A stretch of DNA of 61,535 bases. Origin: Bradyrhizobium sp. (GTDB lineage Bacteria > Pseudomonadota > Alphaproteobacteria > Rhizobiales > Xanthobacteraceae). The position numbers were made by a program, and so were the translations under genes. Under the pieces are notes generated by a model that had not been told where the DNA came from, did no database searches, and was given only the letters and a program-made list of their open reading frames with translations. Shown piece after piece: positions 28,567 to 38,400 of the stretch; position 1 is the stretch's first letter; every line of letters starts with the position of its first letter. The stretch lies in NCBI GenBank assembly GCA_028290305.1, contig JAQGKC010000426.1, positions 1 through 61,535 on the forward strand. The letters are read 5' to 3'.

Positions 28567-28885
28567 AGTTCGATCGTGAACGAAACGTCGTCGAGGGCCG
28601 GCGCGCCTTCCGCGCCGTACCGGAACGACACGTTCTCGAATTCGATTTTTCCGGTGAACTCCGGCCGCAATCCGTCGCGATTGCCCCTGCGCTCCATCAC
28701 CTCGCCGAGCATTTTCACGGCCAGCGCGGTATTCATGAACCATGGTGACCATCTGCACCAATGGCCCCGAGAACCCGCCCGGCGAGCATGTTGAAGGCGA
28801 CCAGCGCACCGATCGTCATCTCGCCATTGAACACATCCAGCGCGCCGAGCGCGATGATGCCGAGAGTCATCAGCCCCGTTAGCCC
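28567..28885 (-). pseudogene. Relic copy of the type I exporter ABC gene
   Basis: This corresponds to about 33570-33895 of the intact exporter gene. GRVLDF follows directly after FENVSFRYGAEGAPALDDV and SFTIELG, whereas the intact gene continues SFTIEPGKVFGIVG into the Walker A motif. Further upstream the homology (VFNGEMTIGALVAFN, SGPLVQMVTMVHE) jumps frame at small deletions, so it cannot encode an exporter. Homology stops near 28885. Walker A, signature and Walker B are all absent. Confidence 0.83.
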
Positions 28886-29176
28886 GCGTTGCCCCGGCCC
28901 AGTCGCCGTAAATTAGCGTCAATCCCAAAGTCAAGCCCATATTCGACCTGGTTGGGGTTGAACCAAGAATCAACGTGCGATAGCATGAAACCTCGGCAAG
29001 GCGTCTTGATACATGCCCTGCCATTCAACGGCAGCTTGGGTTACACCTGCTTCGTCGGGTGTCGAACGAATAGACGAGGCCTGATCCAAAAGCCGAGAGG
29101 TGGCGCGCCTCTCGGTTGGCTTGTCGTCGATTAGGCCGCAGCCAGGCGGATACCGGGGTCGGCACCCAAGCTGCTG
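28886..29176. other. Unassigned region with a strong hairpin at 29093-29115
   Basis: About 290 bp between the relics and the next GT2 gene. I recognise no gene; a reverse-strand stretch (DSWFNPNQVEYGLDFG) looks peptide-like but is short and interrupted. CCGAGAGG-TGGCGCG-CCTCTCGG at 29093-29115 is a perfect 8-bp stem, preceded by AAAA and followed by a modest T-rich tail. It may be an old transcription terminator. Confidence 0.4.
29093..29115. terminator. Possible hairpin terminator
   Basis: Perfect 8-bp inverted repeat with a 7-base loop, GC-rich stem, A-run before it and TTGGCTT after it. The T tract is short, so intrinsic termination is plausible but uncertain. It lies about 60 bp before the forward GT2 gene and could insulate it. 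Confidence 0.35.
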
Positions 29177-30076
29177 ATGTCAAACACCCGGCGCTGGCCG
29201 GGCAGCTTGGGGTTCGGTATGGCTGATTCGCAGTCGGCACATGTGCCGAGTCCGGAAGGACGTCGCGCGTTCGATTCAAATTACAGCGCGTTAATTCGGA
29301 CCTTCAATTCTGGGAAAACCATTAGCGACACAATCCGATCACTTGAGGCGCAGTCGTGCCCACCGGATCATTATATCATTGTCGATTCGGGGTCGACGGA
29401 TTCAACGCTCAAGCTGATCCCGCCGAATTCGACCGTGATTAACTACGTGGGGTCGAAATTCAATTACTCGTCCGCGATCAACCAGGGCCTCGAACTGGTC
29501 GGCACGGATTACGTTCTGATCATCAGCAGTCACACGCAGCTTTGGCACATCTCGGCGCTACACTATGCCCTGGATTGGTTGCGGCTCAATTCAAGTTATG
29601 GCGCAGCCTATTTCTGCAACGAGGAAGGTCCAAATCCGACCGGAATTGAAGTCGATGTTGAGACCTTTGACGGCCACAATGGGATATGGAATACAAGCGC
29701 GCTCTTGAGGACAGATTTGGTTCGTCATCGGCCGTTCCGTCCCGAGGTATTTTCCGCCGAAGATCAGGAGTGGTCTCGGTGGCTTCTGGAGAACACACCT
29801 TTCACGATACTCCGGATATCCGGCGCTGGCCTCAAATATGGCGGACCGAACGGATATTCGATCAAGAAAAGACTGGACGAACACGAAGCCATCGCTGTGT
29901 TCACCAAGCCCGGCAAACTTACTCCGGCTTACCTGCTACGCGTGGGCTACCGTGTCGTGCGACCTATTTCATCTTTTGACGCGCGCCAGTTTAACTTCCT
30001 GCTCTTGATGCGACTTGTCGGCCGAGTTGCGCGTTCGAAGCTATTTCGCGATGGGCGGGATAACAGACATGCGTGA
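29177..30076 (+). CDS. Family 2 glycosyltransferase
   Basis: 299 residues from the ATG at 29177, or 285 from the ATG at 29219, which has GGGG upstream and is about as likely. The GT2 core is SALIRTFNSGKTI, YIIVDSGSTDSTL, and KFNYSSAINQGLE, with SSHTQLWH in place of a classical DxD. EDQEWSRWLLE supplies the acceptor acidic pair. The pattern is like rhamnosyltransferases of the RgpF/WbbL kind but shorter. It stands alone on the forward strand between the relic block and the type I secretion operon. Confidence 0.8.
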   Translation: MSNTRRWPGSLGFGMADSQSAHVPSPEGRRAFDSNYSALIRTFNSGKTISDTIRSLEAQSCPPDHYIIVDSGSTDSTLKLIPPNSTVINYVGSKFNYSSAINQGLELVGTDYVLIISSHTQLWHISALHYALDWLRLNSSYGAAYFCNEEGPNPTGIEVDVETFDGHNGIWNTSALLRTDLVRHRPFRPEVFSAEDQEWSRWLLENTPFTILRISGAGLKYGGPNGYSIKKRLDEHEAIAVFTKPGKLTPAYLLRVGYRVVRPISSFDARQFNFLLLMRLVGRVARSKLFRDGRDNRHA

Positions 30077-30279
30077 AAGCATCATACGTGCGAGCGCCAG
30101 TTTCCTAATAGGCTCGCGCGGCGGGCGAGGAAATGCCAGAGCAGAAATCCACGTGACCACGCTTAGACGCTCACACGACCCCTACATCGTCGACTGTTAA
30201 CAAGCCGGATTGAGCGCTGATCGGATGATTAGGCCGCGCAGGATAGCGATCAGGCTCAAACAAGAAATCAGCGCTTTAT

Positions 30280-31512
30280 CTACCTGAGAGCGCTGCTGAA
30301 GGCCTGATTGTGGGTCAACTGTGATAGCTCGGGACGTTGACCAAACGACCAGAGAATCCATCCGAGTTCATAGCTCCGGCATTCGAGGCGAAGGCTGACC
30401 TCGGCTGGATCGATCAAGGTCGACGAACGCCCCAGATAGGCATTCCGAACGGCGCGTAGCATGCGCTTGTTCTTCGTATGCAACTCGCTTTTCCTGACCT
30501 GCGAGCGAATGCTCAACTGCAGTTGGGGTATGAGCATCGACCTGCCCAACTGGTTCTCGCCCAAAACCCACTCGAAGCCCTTTACCAATGCCGCGCGGGC
30601 TTCCTGGACATCATGACGTTCGGCGCATTCAAGCAAGGCGGGCGCCATTCCGTATTGGTGGACCGAATAAACCTCGTAGAAATCGAGTACCCGGCCGTGT
30701 TGAGCATCGAAGAACCAGGGCCACTCGCCGCGGGGACCTTGCAGCGCAATCAGTTTCCGGGTGCAGGCGTTGGCCATGGCAATAGCCGCAGAATTTCCCG
30801 CGAACTCGCCATAGTGATAGCAAGCAATCGTCAGGTAAGTCTGGGTGGCAAAAGAAGCAAATCGCCGCCGAAAGCCCGAAGCGGCGTCGAAGAACAGCCC
30901 GGACTCGCTGTGGTATCGTTCGCTAAGGAAGGAAAACAGCGGGCCTGCAAGGTGATACCACTGCTTTCGGCCGGCCTTCGCCTGAGCGACAATTCCTGTC
31001 AGCAGCATTCCAAGGTCCTGCGCGCGAAAATCCTTCCAGTTCTTCTCCAGCAGCAGGCTATTCAGATCTTGCACAACGTCCTCGGGGACATCCAGCTCGA
31101 GCTCTGCGGCCGCCCACAGCGCCATGCCGAATGCATACTTCGCGACCGGCATCCTCGTCAGCTGACGAACATTACGCCGGAAGATTTCCGATACATTGAC
31201 GCTGTCCGGAATCTCGCCCACGCGGGACATCCCAAGCAGCACATTGAGCGTGTAAAACACGTCGCTTGGCGGCAGAGATTCATTCGGCCGGTCACGGCCA
31301 TCCAAATGATAGATATGCGACCAGCGGCCGTGCTCGGGAATCCAGCATTGCTGAAGACCGCCCAGAACGTAATTCACCATGGGTGAATTACGCGACAATG
31401 GGTCGGATCCTGGTCGCATCGGAATCCTTAAACTGCTGATGTTCGAGCTCATGTTCATAGAAAAATGCCATGCTGAAGATAACGAATGATCAATATTCGC
31501 GTATACTTTCAT
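30280..31512 (-). CDS. Alpha/alpha-toroid (six-hairpin glycosidase-like) protein of unknown function
   Basis: 410 residues. Helical repeats with aromatic and acidic residues (SDVFYTLNVLLGMSRVG, KYAFGMALWAAAELEL, FATQTYLTIACYHYGEFAG, GEWPWFFDAQHGRVLDFYEV, YSVHQYGMAPALLECAE) look like the six-hairpin or terpenoid-cyclase-type toroid used by glycosidases and polysaccharide lyases. No signal peptide is evident, so it would act in the cytoplasm. The ATG at 31512 lies 23 bp inside the adaptor gene end; an ATG at 31458 is an alternative. It is the last gene of the type I secretion operon. I cannot name a catalytic pair, so enzymatic activity is inferred only from the fold. Confidence 0.68.
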   Translation of the reverse strand: MKVYANIDHSLSSAWHFSMNMSSNISSLRIPMRPGSDPLSRNSPMVNYVLGGLQQCWIPEHGRWSHIYHLDGRDRPNESLPPSDVFYTLNVLLGMSRVGEIPDSVNVSEIFRRNVRQLTRMPVAKYAFGMALWAAAELELDVPEDVVQDLNSLLLEKNWKDFRAQDLGMLLTGIVAQAKAGRKQWYHLAGPLFSFLSERYHSESGLFFDAASGFRRRFASFATQTYLTIACYHYGEFAGNSAAIAMANACTRKLIALQGPRGEWPWFFDAQHGRVLDFYEVYSVHQYGMAPALLECAERHDVQEARAALVKGFEWVLGENQLGRSMLIPQLQLSIRSQVRKSELHTKNKRMLRAVRNAYLGRSSTLIDPAEVSLRLECRSYELGWILWSFGQRPELSQLTHNQAFSSALR

Positions 31513-32923
31513 CCAATCCGCGAAGCAGCGGATAGAGGAAATAAGAGATCACGCTGCGACGTCCCACCTTCAATTCGGCGGTCACGGCCATTCCCGGAAT
31601 CATCTGAATGCGTTCGGGCTGAAGACGGAGCTTTGTGTCGGTGACGTCTACCAGCACCCGGTAATATGGGGCCGGCATTCGATGCGCACCTTCCGCCTTT
31701 GGATCGGGTGCAAACGTGTCCTGACTGACTACACGGACAGTTCCTGTCCCCGTTCCATATTTTTGAAACGGAAAGGCCTCGAATTTGATCCGCACCGGCT
31801 GACCGACCGTAACCTGGCCGATGTCCTTGCCCTCCACATTGATCTCGGCCTGCAGCGGCACATCCCGGGGAACCAGGACGAATAGCGTCTCCGCCTCGCG
31901 AACGACCGAGCCGACCGTACGATTGGCGACCTCGAGCACGATTGAATCCGCTGGTGCCGACAGCATGATCAGTTGCCGACGGAGTTCGACCTTCTTGAGA
32001 TCCTCCGCCGCACTGTTACGCTTCGCCAGCGTCTCGACGAGATCCTGATAGGCGGTCTTACGGAACTCTTCGACGAAGACCTGTTGATCCGCGCGGGCTT
32101 TCTCTACCTTGTGCTCGTAGTCCACCAGGTTTCCGCGAACGCGCGACAGATTGCTTTCAACTTCGAGGCGCGCATCGCGGGATAGCAAAAGATTCAACTT
32201 TGAGCCGACTTCCTTGGCCATCAGCGTCCCGCGCATGGTCTCGATTGACGTCATGGTCTCGAGCCGCTGAACCAGCACCGCCTCCTCGTCCTGGCCGGTC
32301 TTGAGATTGGCGCGAGCGCTCGCGATCTGGGCATCAAAGTTGCGTAGCTGGGTCTCATAGAACGTTCGGCGTTGAAGAAACATCTTGCCTTGCAGGACGT
32401 CGTCGGGATTTGCGGAATCGGTCACGACAAAGTCGTAACCGCCCAATTCCGCCTTGAGGCGGTTGATCGTCGCGTCAAACGCCGCAACGCGCGTTCGCAA
32501 CTGATCCAGGTCCGCCTGCGAGAAGGTCGGATCAAGCGTCGCCAGCGCATCACCACGGTTGACGACGTCACCGGCCCTGACATGAATTTCCCGGATGACC
32601 GATGTCTCCAGCGGTTGGACAACAAGGTTGGGACGGGTTGTGATCAGCTTTCCTTGCGCCGTCACGATCATGTCCACATGCGAAACGCATGCCCATGTAA
32701 CCGCGGCAAGGATCAGTGCGACAACGCTATACAGCGTAAGGCGCGCGATGCGGGGTGGCGTGCGCTCCTCAACTTCGATCGCGTCCGACTGGAATTGCGC
32801 GACTACGGCCGGCCGCGGCCGCGAGAACGCCCGGAACAGAGATCGTCGACGCCGCTCAACGCTTTTCGGCGCCGGTGCTTTGCCAACTTTCAGGTCATCA
32901 GGTTGTTTGTCAGCGCGGGTCAT
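31490..32923 (-). CDS. HlyD-family type I secretion membrane-fusion protein
   Basis: 477 residues from an ATG overlapping the exporter stop as ATGA. One membrane segment (LTLYSVVALILAAVTWACVS) follows a cytoplasmic tail of about 60 residues. Next come the lipoyl/barrel part (TTRPNLVVQPLETSVIREI, VRAGDVVNRGDALATLDPT), a long coiled coil and the C-terminal beta-barrel with QPVRIKFEAFPFQKYGTGTG. It links the ABC exporter to an outer-membrane TolC-like channel, which is not encoded here. Transport of the 1,980-residue product of 35475-41417 is the natural role. Confidence 0.9.
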   Translation of the reverse strand: MTRADKQPDDLKVGKAPAPKSVERRRRSLFRAFSRPRPAVVAQFQSDAIEVEERTPPRIARLTLYSVVALILAAVTWACVSHVDMIVTAQGKLITTRPNLVVQPLETSVIREIHVRAGDVVNRGDALATLDPTFSQADLDQLRTRVAAFDATINRLKAELGGYDFVVTDSANPDDVLQGKMFLQRRTFYETQLRNFDAQIASARANLKTGQDEEAVLVQRLETMTSIETMRGTLMAKEVGSKLNLLLSRDARLEVESNLSRVRGNLVDYEHKVEKARADQQVFVEEFRKTAYQDLVETLAKRNSAAEDLKKVELRRQLIMLSAPADSIVLEVANRTVGSVVREAETLFVLVPRDVPLQAEINVEGKDIGQVTVGQPVRIKFEAFPFQKYGTGTGTVRVVSQDTFAPDPKAEGAHRMPAPYYRVLVDVTDTKLRLQPERIQMIPGMAVTAELKVGRRSVISYFLYPLLRGLDESIREY

Positions 32924-35148
32924 GCGATCTGCTTCGTCTGCTGGTTCCAAAGATGTCGATAGATTGTGCACTTCGCCAGAAGCTTGTCGTGGCGATCTAC
33001 GTCAACGATCTGGCCGCGATCGATTACGAGAATCGCATTCGCTTCCGCGAGCATCGACAGCCGGTGCGAGACGATGATGACGGTGCGCCCTTCCGCGAGC
33101 CGGCGCAGATTCCGACGGATGATCATCTCGCTTTCGGAGTCCAGGGCGCTCGTCGCCTCATCAAAAATCAAGACTCGCGGATTGACAATCAACGCCCGGG
33201 CAATCGCAAGACGCTGCTTCTGGCCGCCAGACAAATTCGAGGCATCTTCCTCGAGCATGGTATCGAAGCCACGCGGCAAGCGCTCGATGAACTCATCAGC
33301 ACCCGCAAGTTGCGCCGCCTGTACCACCTCGGCGAAGGTCGCATCGCGCTTTACGCACGCGATATTCTCGCGAACGGTGCCGCGAAACAGGAAATTATCC
33401 TGCAGCACGAGCCCGAGATTCTTGCGCAGATGCACAAGATCGAGCTCGCGAGAGTCATATCCGTCGATGCGCAGCAGCCCCTGCTGCACCGGATAGAGCC
33501 CCGCAATGAGACGCGTCAGGGTCGTCTTGCCCGATCCGCTCCTGCCGACAATGCCAAACACCTTGCCGGGCTCAATCGTGAACGAGACGTCATCAAGCGC
33601 CGGCGCGCCTTCCGCGCCGTACCGGAACGATACGTTCTCGAATTCAATTTTCCCGGTGAACTCCGGTCGTAACCCGTCGCGATTGCCCTTGCGCTCGGGC
33701 TCCTGGTTCATCACTTCGCCCAGCATCTTCACTGCCAGGGCAACTTCCTGATATTCGTGAACCATCGTGACCATCTGCACCAATGGCCCCGAAACCCGCC
33801 CCGCAAGCATGTTGAAGGCAACGAGCGCACCAATGGTCATTTCGCCATTGAACACATCGAGCGCACCGAGCGATATGATTCCAAGTGTCATCATCTTTTC
33901 GAGAAATCCGGTCACGGACTGCGCTCCGGCCGAAATTTTTTCAACCCCGAACCGCATGGAAACCGATTGCGCGCAGCGGTCATCCCAGACCCTGCCTTGC
34001 AGTGGTTCCATCGCCAACGACTTAACCGTACGCATTCCGTGGACGGTTTCGACAAGAAGCGCCTGGCGCGCGCCTTCGGCCTGATAGAGATCGTAGAGGC
34101 GGCGCCGAAATGGCCCCATCAGCGAGGTAACGACGGCGCCGCTAAGTGCCGTAAAGGCAAGCACCAGGCATGTGAGCTTGATGCTGTAGAGCGCCAGGAT
34201 AGGAATAAAGACGAACAGCGACAATGCATCCAGCATCGTCAGGAAAAGACGGCCGGTCAGGAATTCGCGGATGCGGGCTGCCTGCTGCATGTGCTTGACG
34301 AGCACGCCGGCCGACATATGCTCGAAGAACGAGATGGGCAGGCCGAGGAGATGGCCGAATGTCTTGGTCGCAACGCGAATGTCGACCTTGTTGGTGGCGT
34401 AGAGCAAAAGGTAGCGACGCAGAAAGTTGAATATGGAATCGAATGCCAAGGCGGCCGCCGCGCCTCCAGCCAGGACATAAAGTGTCGTGAAGCTTTCGTG
34501 AACGAGCACCTTGTCGATGACAAGCTGAAAGAAGATCGGAAGCGCCAGGCCAAGCGCATAGAGCAGAATGGCAGCGACCGCGACGTCGGCGAGCAGTCGC
34601 CACTCGCGCCGCAGTTCAGGGATAAACCAGCGGAATCCAAAAACTTGTTGTGAACCGGAAAAGCCACTATTTCGCTTGATCAGAATCGAATCGCCACGCC
34701 AATTGGCGCAAAATAATTCCCTGCCGACAACCAGCGGCTCGTGCTGTCGCTCCGCAAGCGGATCGATAACGCTGACCATCTCTTCGCCGCCCGGCCCCTC
34801 GCCTGCGCCCGACACGATGATCCAATTGCCGTTCGCCAGCCGCACAAGTGCGGGATAGGCCTCACCCAGCCGAAATAGGGTATCCCAGTCGAGCCGGGTG
34901 GTCCGTGCGCGCAGTCCCGCTTCCTTCGCCATGCGAAGCAGCAAATTTTGCGAGATCGGAGCGCCATCCAGAGCATATGCATGCCTCAAGCGTTCGACCG
35001 GCAGGTCAACGCCATGGTGTGCCGCGACCCGGGCAAGACATTCGAGTGCAGTCTGCGATTCCGAACGTGGGGAAGCCGGCGCATCCGCCGCAGGCTCTGC
35101 GGCGGGATTGCTGCCCTGTTCCGCGTCAGCGGAAATTTGCTGAGACAT
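32920..35148 (-). CDS. Type I secretion ABC exporter with degenerate C39-like domain
   Basis: 742 residues from the ATG at 35148; 35217 is an alternative start. Residues ~30-150 resemble a C39 peptidase domain, but the usual catalytic cysteine motif is replaced (TALECLARVAAHHG), the non-cleaving CLD type of HlyB-like exporters. The six-helix membrane domain is followed by an ATPase domain: Walker A GRSGSGKTT near residue 530, the Q-loop in VLQDNFLFRG, signature LSGGQKQRLAIA, Walker B VLIFDEATSALD and the H-loop SHR. It should export an unprocessed protein with a C-terminal signal. It overlaps the small gene upstream by 23 bp and the adaptor gene downstream by 4 bp. Confidence 0.9.
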   Translation of the reverse strand: MSQQISADAEQGSNPAAEPAADAPASPRSESQTALECLARVAAHHGVDLPVERLRHAYALDGAPISQNLLLRMAKEAGLRARTTRLDWDTLFRLGEAYPALVRLANGNWIIVSGAGEGPGGEEMVSVIDPLAERQHEPLVVGRELFCANWRGDSILIKRNSGFSGSQQVFGFRWFIPELRREWRLLADVAVAAILLYALGLALPIFFQLVIDKVLVHESFTTLYVLAGGAAAALAFDSIFNFLRRYLLLYATNKVDIRVATKTFGHLLGLPISFFEHMSAGVLVKHMQQAARIREFLTGRLFLTMLDALSLFVFIPILALYSIKLTCLVLAFTALSGAVVTSLMGPFRRRLYDLYQAEGARQALLVETVHGMRTVKSLAMEPLQGRVWDDRCAQSVSMRFGVEKISAGAQSVTGFLEKMMTLGIISLGALDVFNGEMTIGALVAFNMLAGRVSGPLVQMVTMVHEYQEVALAVKMLGEVMNQEPERKGNRDGLRPEFTGKIEFENVSFRYGAEGAPALDDVSFTIEPGKVFGIVGRSGSGKTTLTRLIAGLYPVQQGLLRIDGYDSRELDLVHLRKNLGLVLQDNFLFRGTVRENIACVKRDATFAEVVQAAQLAGADEFIERLPRGFDTMLEEDASNLSGGQKQRLAIARALIVNPRVLIFDEATSALDSESEMIIRRNLRRLAEGRTVIIVSHRLSMLAEANAILVIDRGQIVDVDRHDKLLAKCTIYRHLWNQQTKQIA

Positions 35149-35467
35149 TTGGAGACCGTGGGGTGTTCGGAGTCGTCGAGGTACCGCCCTCGCCGACCGG
35201 GCTGATCGTCGGCGCATCGATCGGCGCTCTCGCCTGGTTGCGCTTGACCACTCCGGCGTCGACTAGACCCTGGAGCGCATTTTGCATGACTTCGACCGAG
35301 TTCGCGAACGCTTCGACCGAGAAGATCAATCTTTGACGAAAGACCTTTTTCGGCGCGTTGTTGGCGTCGCGTTCGGTCGGCGAAAGACTTACCAGATCGA
35401 CGCGCACGATTGCGCCGCCAACGGTGATCTCGTCAATTCCATCCGTGTAAACCTCGGCGTGCATCAT
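35126..35467 (-). CDS. Small conserved-looking protein of the type I operon (113 aa), unknown function
   Basis: The ATG pair at 35467 has AGGAG 4-7 bp upstream; that ribosome site overlaps the stop codon of the giant gene, so translation is coupled. The first 75 residues look structured (VGGAIVRVDLVSLSPTER, RQRLIFSVEAFANSVEVMQN), with an alpha/beta flavour recalling small DUF3467-like proteins. The last 35 are a Pro/Ser/Thr tail. No signal peptide or membrane segment. Its place between substrate and exporter suggests a secretion chaperone or regulator; this is inference. I do not recognise a named family. Confidence 0.7.
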   Translation of the reverse strand: MMHAEVYTDGIDEITVGGAIVRVDLVSLSPTERDANNAPKKVFRQRLIFSVEAFANSVEVMQNALQGLVDAGVVKRNQARAPIDAPTISPVGEGGTSTTPNTPRSPNVSANFR

Positions 35468-35474
35468 ACCGCTC

Positions 35475-38400
35475 CTATGCTGCCAACTGCGCTTTAAAGA
35501 GGACATCAACGCCGTAACTCGTTGAATTGAAGCTGTTGGTGGGGAAAAGACTCGAGCTACCGTACGCATAGACCCCGTTGCCACCGCTGCTTGAACTCGC
35601 GGGAGCTGTCAGCGGGCCGTTGGTCTGCGCAGTAGCGAATAGATTTGGATCAGCCGAGTAATCACCATTGGTGTGGTAGGACGCGACGTATGTCGTGCCC
35701 GCGGTGATCGCTACCGGATTGGAGAAGTTTACCTGCTGCCAACCGCTGGCTGTCTCATTGGTGAACGCTGCAGTTGCAAGCAGCGTCCCGGTCGAACTCC
35801 ACAGATCCGCAACATGCGGTCCAGTGTTCTCCGGCCCCTTGTAGAAACGCAGGCCTGTGATTTCACCGTTCGTGTTAGCCTGGAACTTGAAGCCTAGTTC
35901 GATCGAATTGGTATCGTTCTCCGTTACAACGGCCGGTATCGAGGTGGGACTGAACAGGCTGGTCGCCGAAGGATCATTGACAATGAGCGATGCGCTCGCC
36001 GATGCACTCGCGCCGCTGCTATCCGCGACGGAATAGGTAAAACTTGCTGTTCCCGTATACCCGGCATTCGGCGTGAAGCTGACGGATTTCGCCGTAGAAT
36101 CGTAAGAGACGGTGCCATTGGTCGGATTGCTGACACCCGTAACCGACAGCGACAAACCATTGGGATCGGTATCATTGGCGAGCAGTGCCGAAGCGGAAAT
36201 CGTGGTCGAGCCGTTTTCGTTGACCACGAAGCCGCTATCATTGGTCGCAACCGGCGGCTCGATCGATTTGGTGTAGACAACGTCGACCCAATAATTGCTG
36301 GCGTCGAATGTACTGGTCGGGAAAATGCTGCTGGCCCCGTAGGCATAGACGCCATTGCTGCCAGCAGGCGCCGTCAGATCGCCGCTCACCGCCGGGTTTG
36401 TGAAATATCCGGCGTTTATCGAGTAGTCGCCATCGGTGTGATAAGACGCGATGTAGGCCGTTCCGGCGGTAATCGCCACCGGATTGGAGAAATTGACCTG
36501 CTGCCAGCCACTGGCGGTTTCATTGCTGAAAGTTGCGGTAGCGAGCAGCGTCCCGTTCGAGTTCCACAGATCCGCGACATGCGGCCCGGTGTTTTGCGAT
36601 CCTTTGTAGAAGCGCAGGCCCGAGATCATTCCGTCTGCGGAGGCCACGAATCTGACGCCAAGTTCCACCGCATTGGTATCATTCACTGTCACCGTGCTCG
36701 GGACCGAACTGAGGCTGAACAGACTCTCGGTCGACGTGGAATTGACCAAAAGTCCGACGCTCGCGGTAGCGGTCCCTCCGGCTGTATCGCTGATCGTATA
36801 GCTGAAACTTGCGTCCCCCGTGTAGCCGGCATTTGGCGTGAAGGTGGCGGTCTTTGCATTGGGATCGTAGGAGACGGTTCCGTTAAGCGGGTTGGTGACG
36901 CCCGTGACAGTCAGCGGCAAACCGCCGGGATCGGTGTCGTTGGCGAGCAATGTCGACGCCGCAATCGTGATCGAGCCGTTCTCGTTGACCACGAAGCCAC
37001 TGTCGTTGTTAGCAACTGGCGGCAGGATGACATTCGAGCCATTGAAGACAACGTCGACCCAATAATTGCTCGCACCGAACGTATTTGTCGGGAAGATGCT
37101 CCCGGCGCCGTACGCGTAGACGCCGTTGTTGCCAGCGGGAGCGGTGAGCTCTCCATTGGTGAGCGAGGTGGTAAAATAGTTGGACGTGTCAGAGTAGTCG
37201 CCGCTGGTGTGGTACGAAGCCACATACGTCGTGCCCGCGGTGATCGCCACCGGTGAAGCGAAGTTGACTTCCTGCCAACCACTCGCGGTTTCGCTGGTAA
37301 GGGTCGCGGTCGCAAGTAGCGTGCCCGTCGCGCTCCATAAATCCGCAACATGCGTCCCTACGTTACCGGCCCCCTTGTAAAAGCGAAGGCCGGTGATGGT
37401 TCCGTTTGCGGACGCCGTAAATTTTACGCCGAGCTCGGCCGGGCTGAAGTCATTGGACGCGATCACGCTTGGCGTATCATTGGTGCCGAAAAGACTTTGC
37501 GCCGAAACCGGATACTGGACATTGGCTGAAACCTGCGCGGTCCCGGTGGCTCCACTGGTATCGGAGATCGTATAGGTGAAAGTCGCCGTTCCGGCATATC
37601 CAGCAGTTGGAACGAAGGTCACGACCTTTGTCTGGGCGTTGTAGCTTACCGTGCCATTGGCGAGATTGCCGACGCTTGCGATCGAAAACGACAGGCCGGC
37701 CGGATCGCTGTCATTGGCAAGCAACGAAGACGCGGCGATCGTAAGTGTGCCGTTCTCGGTCGTCGTAAAGCCGCTATCATTGTTGGCCTGAGGCCCGGCA
37801 CTCATGTCGTTGAATACAACATCAACCCAGTAATTATCGCCTGAAGCGGAAATATTGCTCGGGAAGACGCTGCCGCTGCCGTACGCGTACACCCCGTTCG
37901 TTGCCTCGCCTGGGGCCGTCAGTGATCCGTTGGTTTGTCCCGAGTAGGTATCAAAATAACCCGAAGTATCGGAGTAGTTCCCGTTGGTGTTGTACGAAAC
38001 GATATAGGTGGTGCCGGCAGTGATTCTCACCGGCGTCGATAGATTCGCCTGCTGCCAGCCGCTGGCGGTCTCATTGCTGAAGGTGGCGCTGGCAAGCAAG
38101 GTGCCGTTGGTGCTCCACAGATCGCCTACGTGAGTGCCGGTGTTCTGCGGGCCCTTATAGAAGCGAATGCCTGTAATCTCGCCGTTTTCAGCGGACGTAA
38201 ATTTGACCCCGACCTCTACCTGGATGTCGCTTACGTCCAAGACAGCAGGGGTACCACTGGAGGAAAATATGCTGATGGCCGAGGATGGCGTGACCGTATA
38301 TGCGGTCCCCGAGCCGGGGGTCTCGAGATTGAGGCTATCATCTACCGCCCGGGTCTCGATCGAATATTTCCCAGGCGCCGGCGCAGTAAATGTATAAGTC

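Noticed and set aside
28251..29024. A 257-codon chimeric open frame as a functional gene
   Set aside because: It joins pieces of two other genes, shifts frame relative to both at its ends and lacks every ATPase motif; it fits a relic better than a new protein.
30478..31386. Long forward open frame (302 codons) opposite the toroid gene
   Set aside because: It is the antisense shadow of a clearly coding reverse-strand gene, has no family likeness and no ribosome site; high-GC coding DNA often opens the opposite strand.
33757..34653. 298-codon forward frame opposite the ABC exporter
   Set aside because: Antisense shadow; composition is His/Arg/Gln-rich noise and the exporter gene is certain.
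35475..38280. Direct repeats in DNA that could be mistaken for a repeat array or CRISPR
   Set aside because: The repeats are codons of four DUF4082 and three cadherin-like protein domains, about 460 and 290 bp long, not short palindromic units with spacers.
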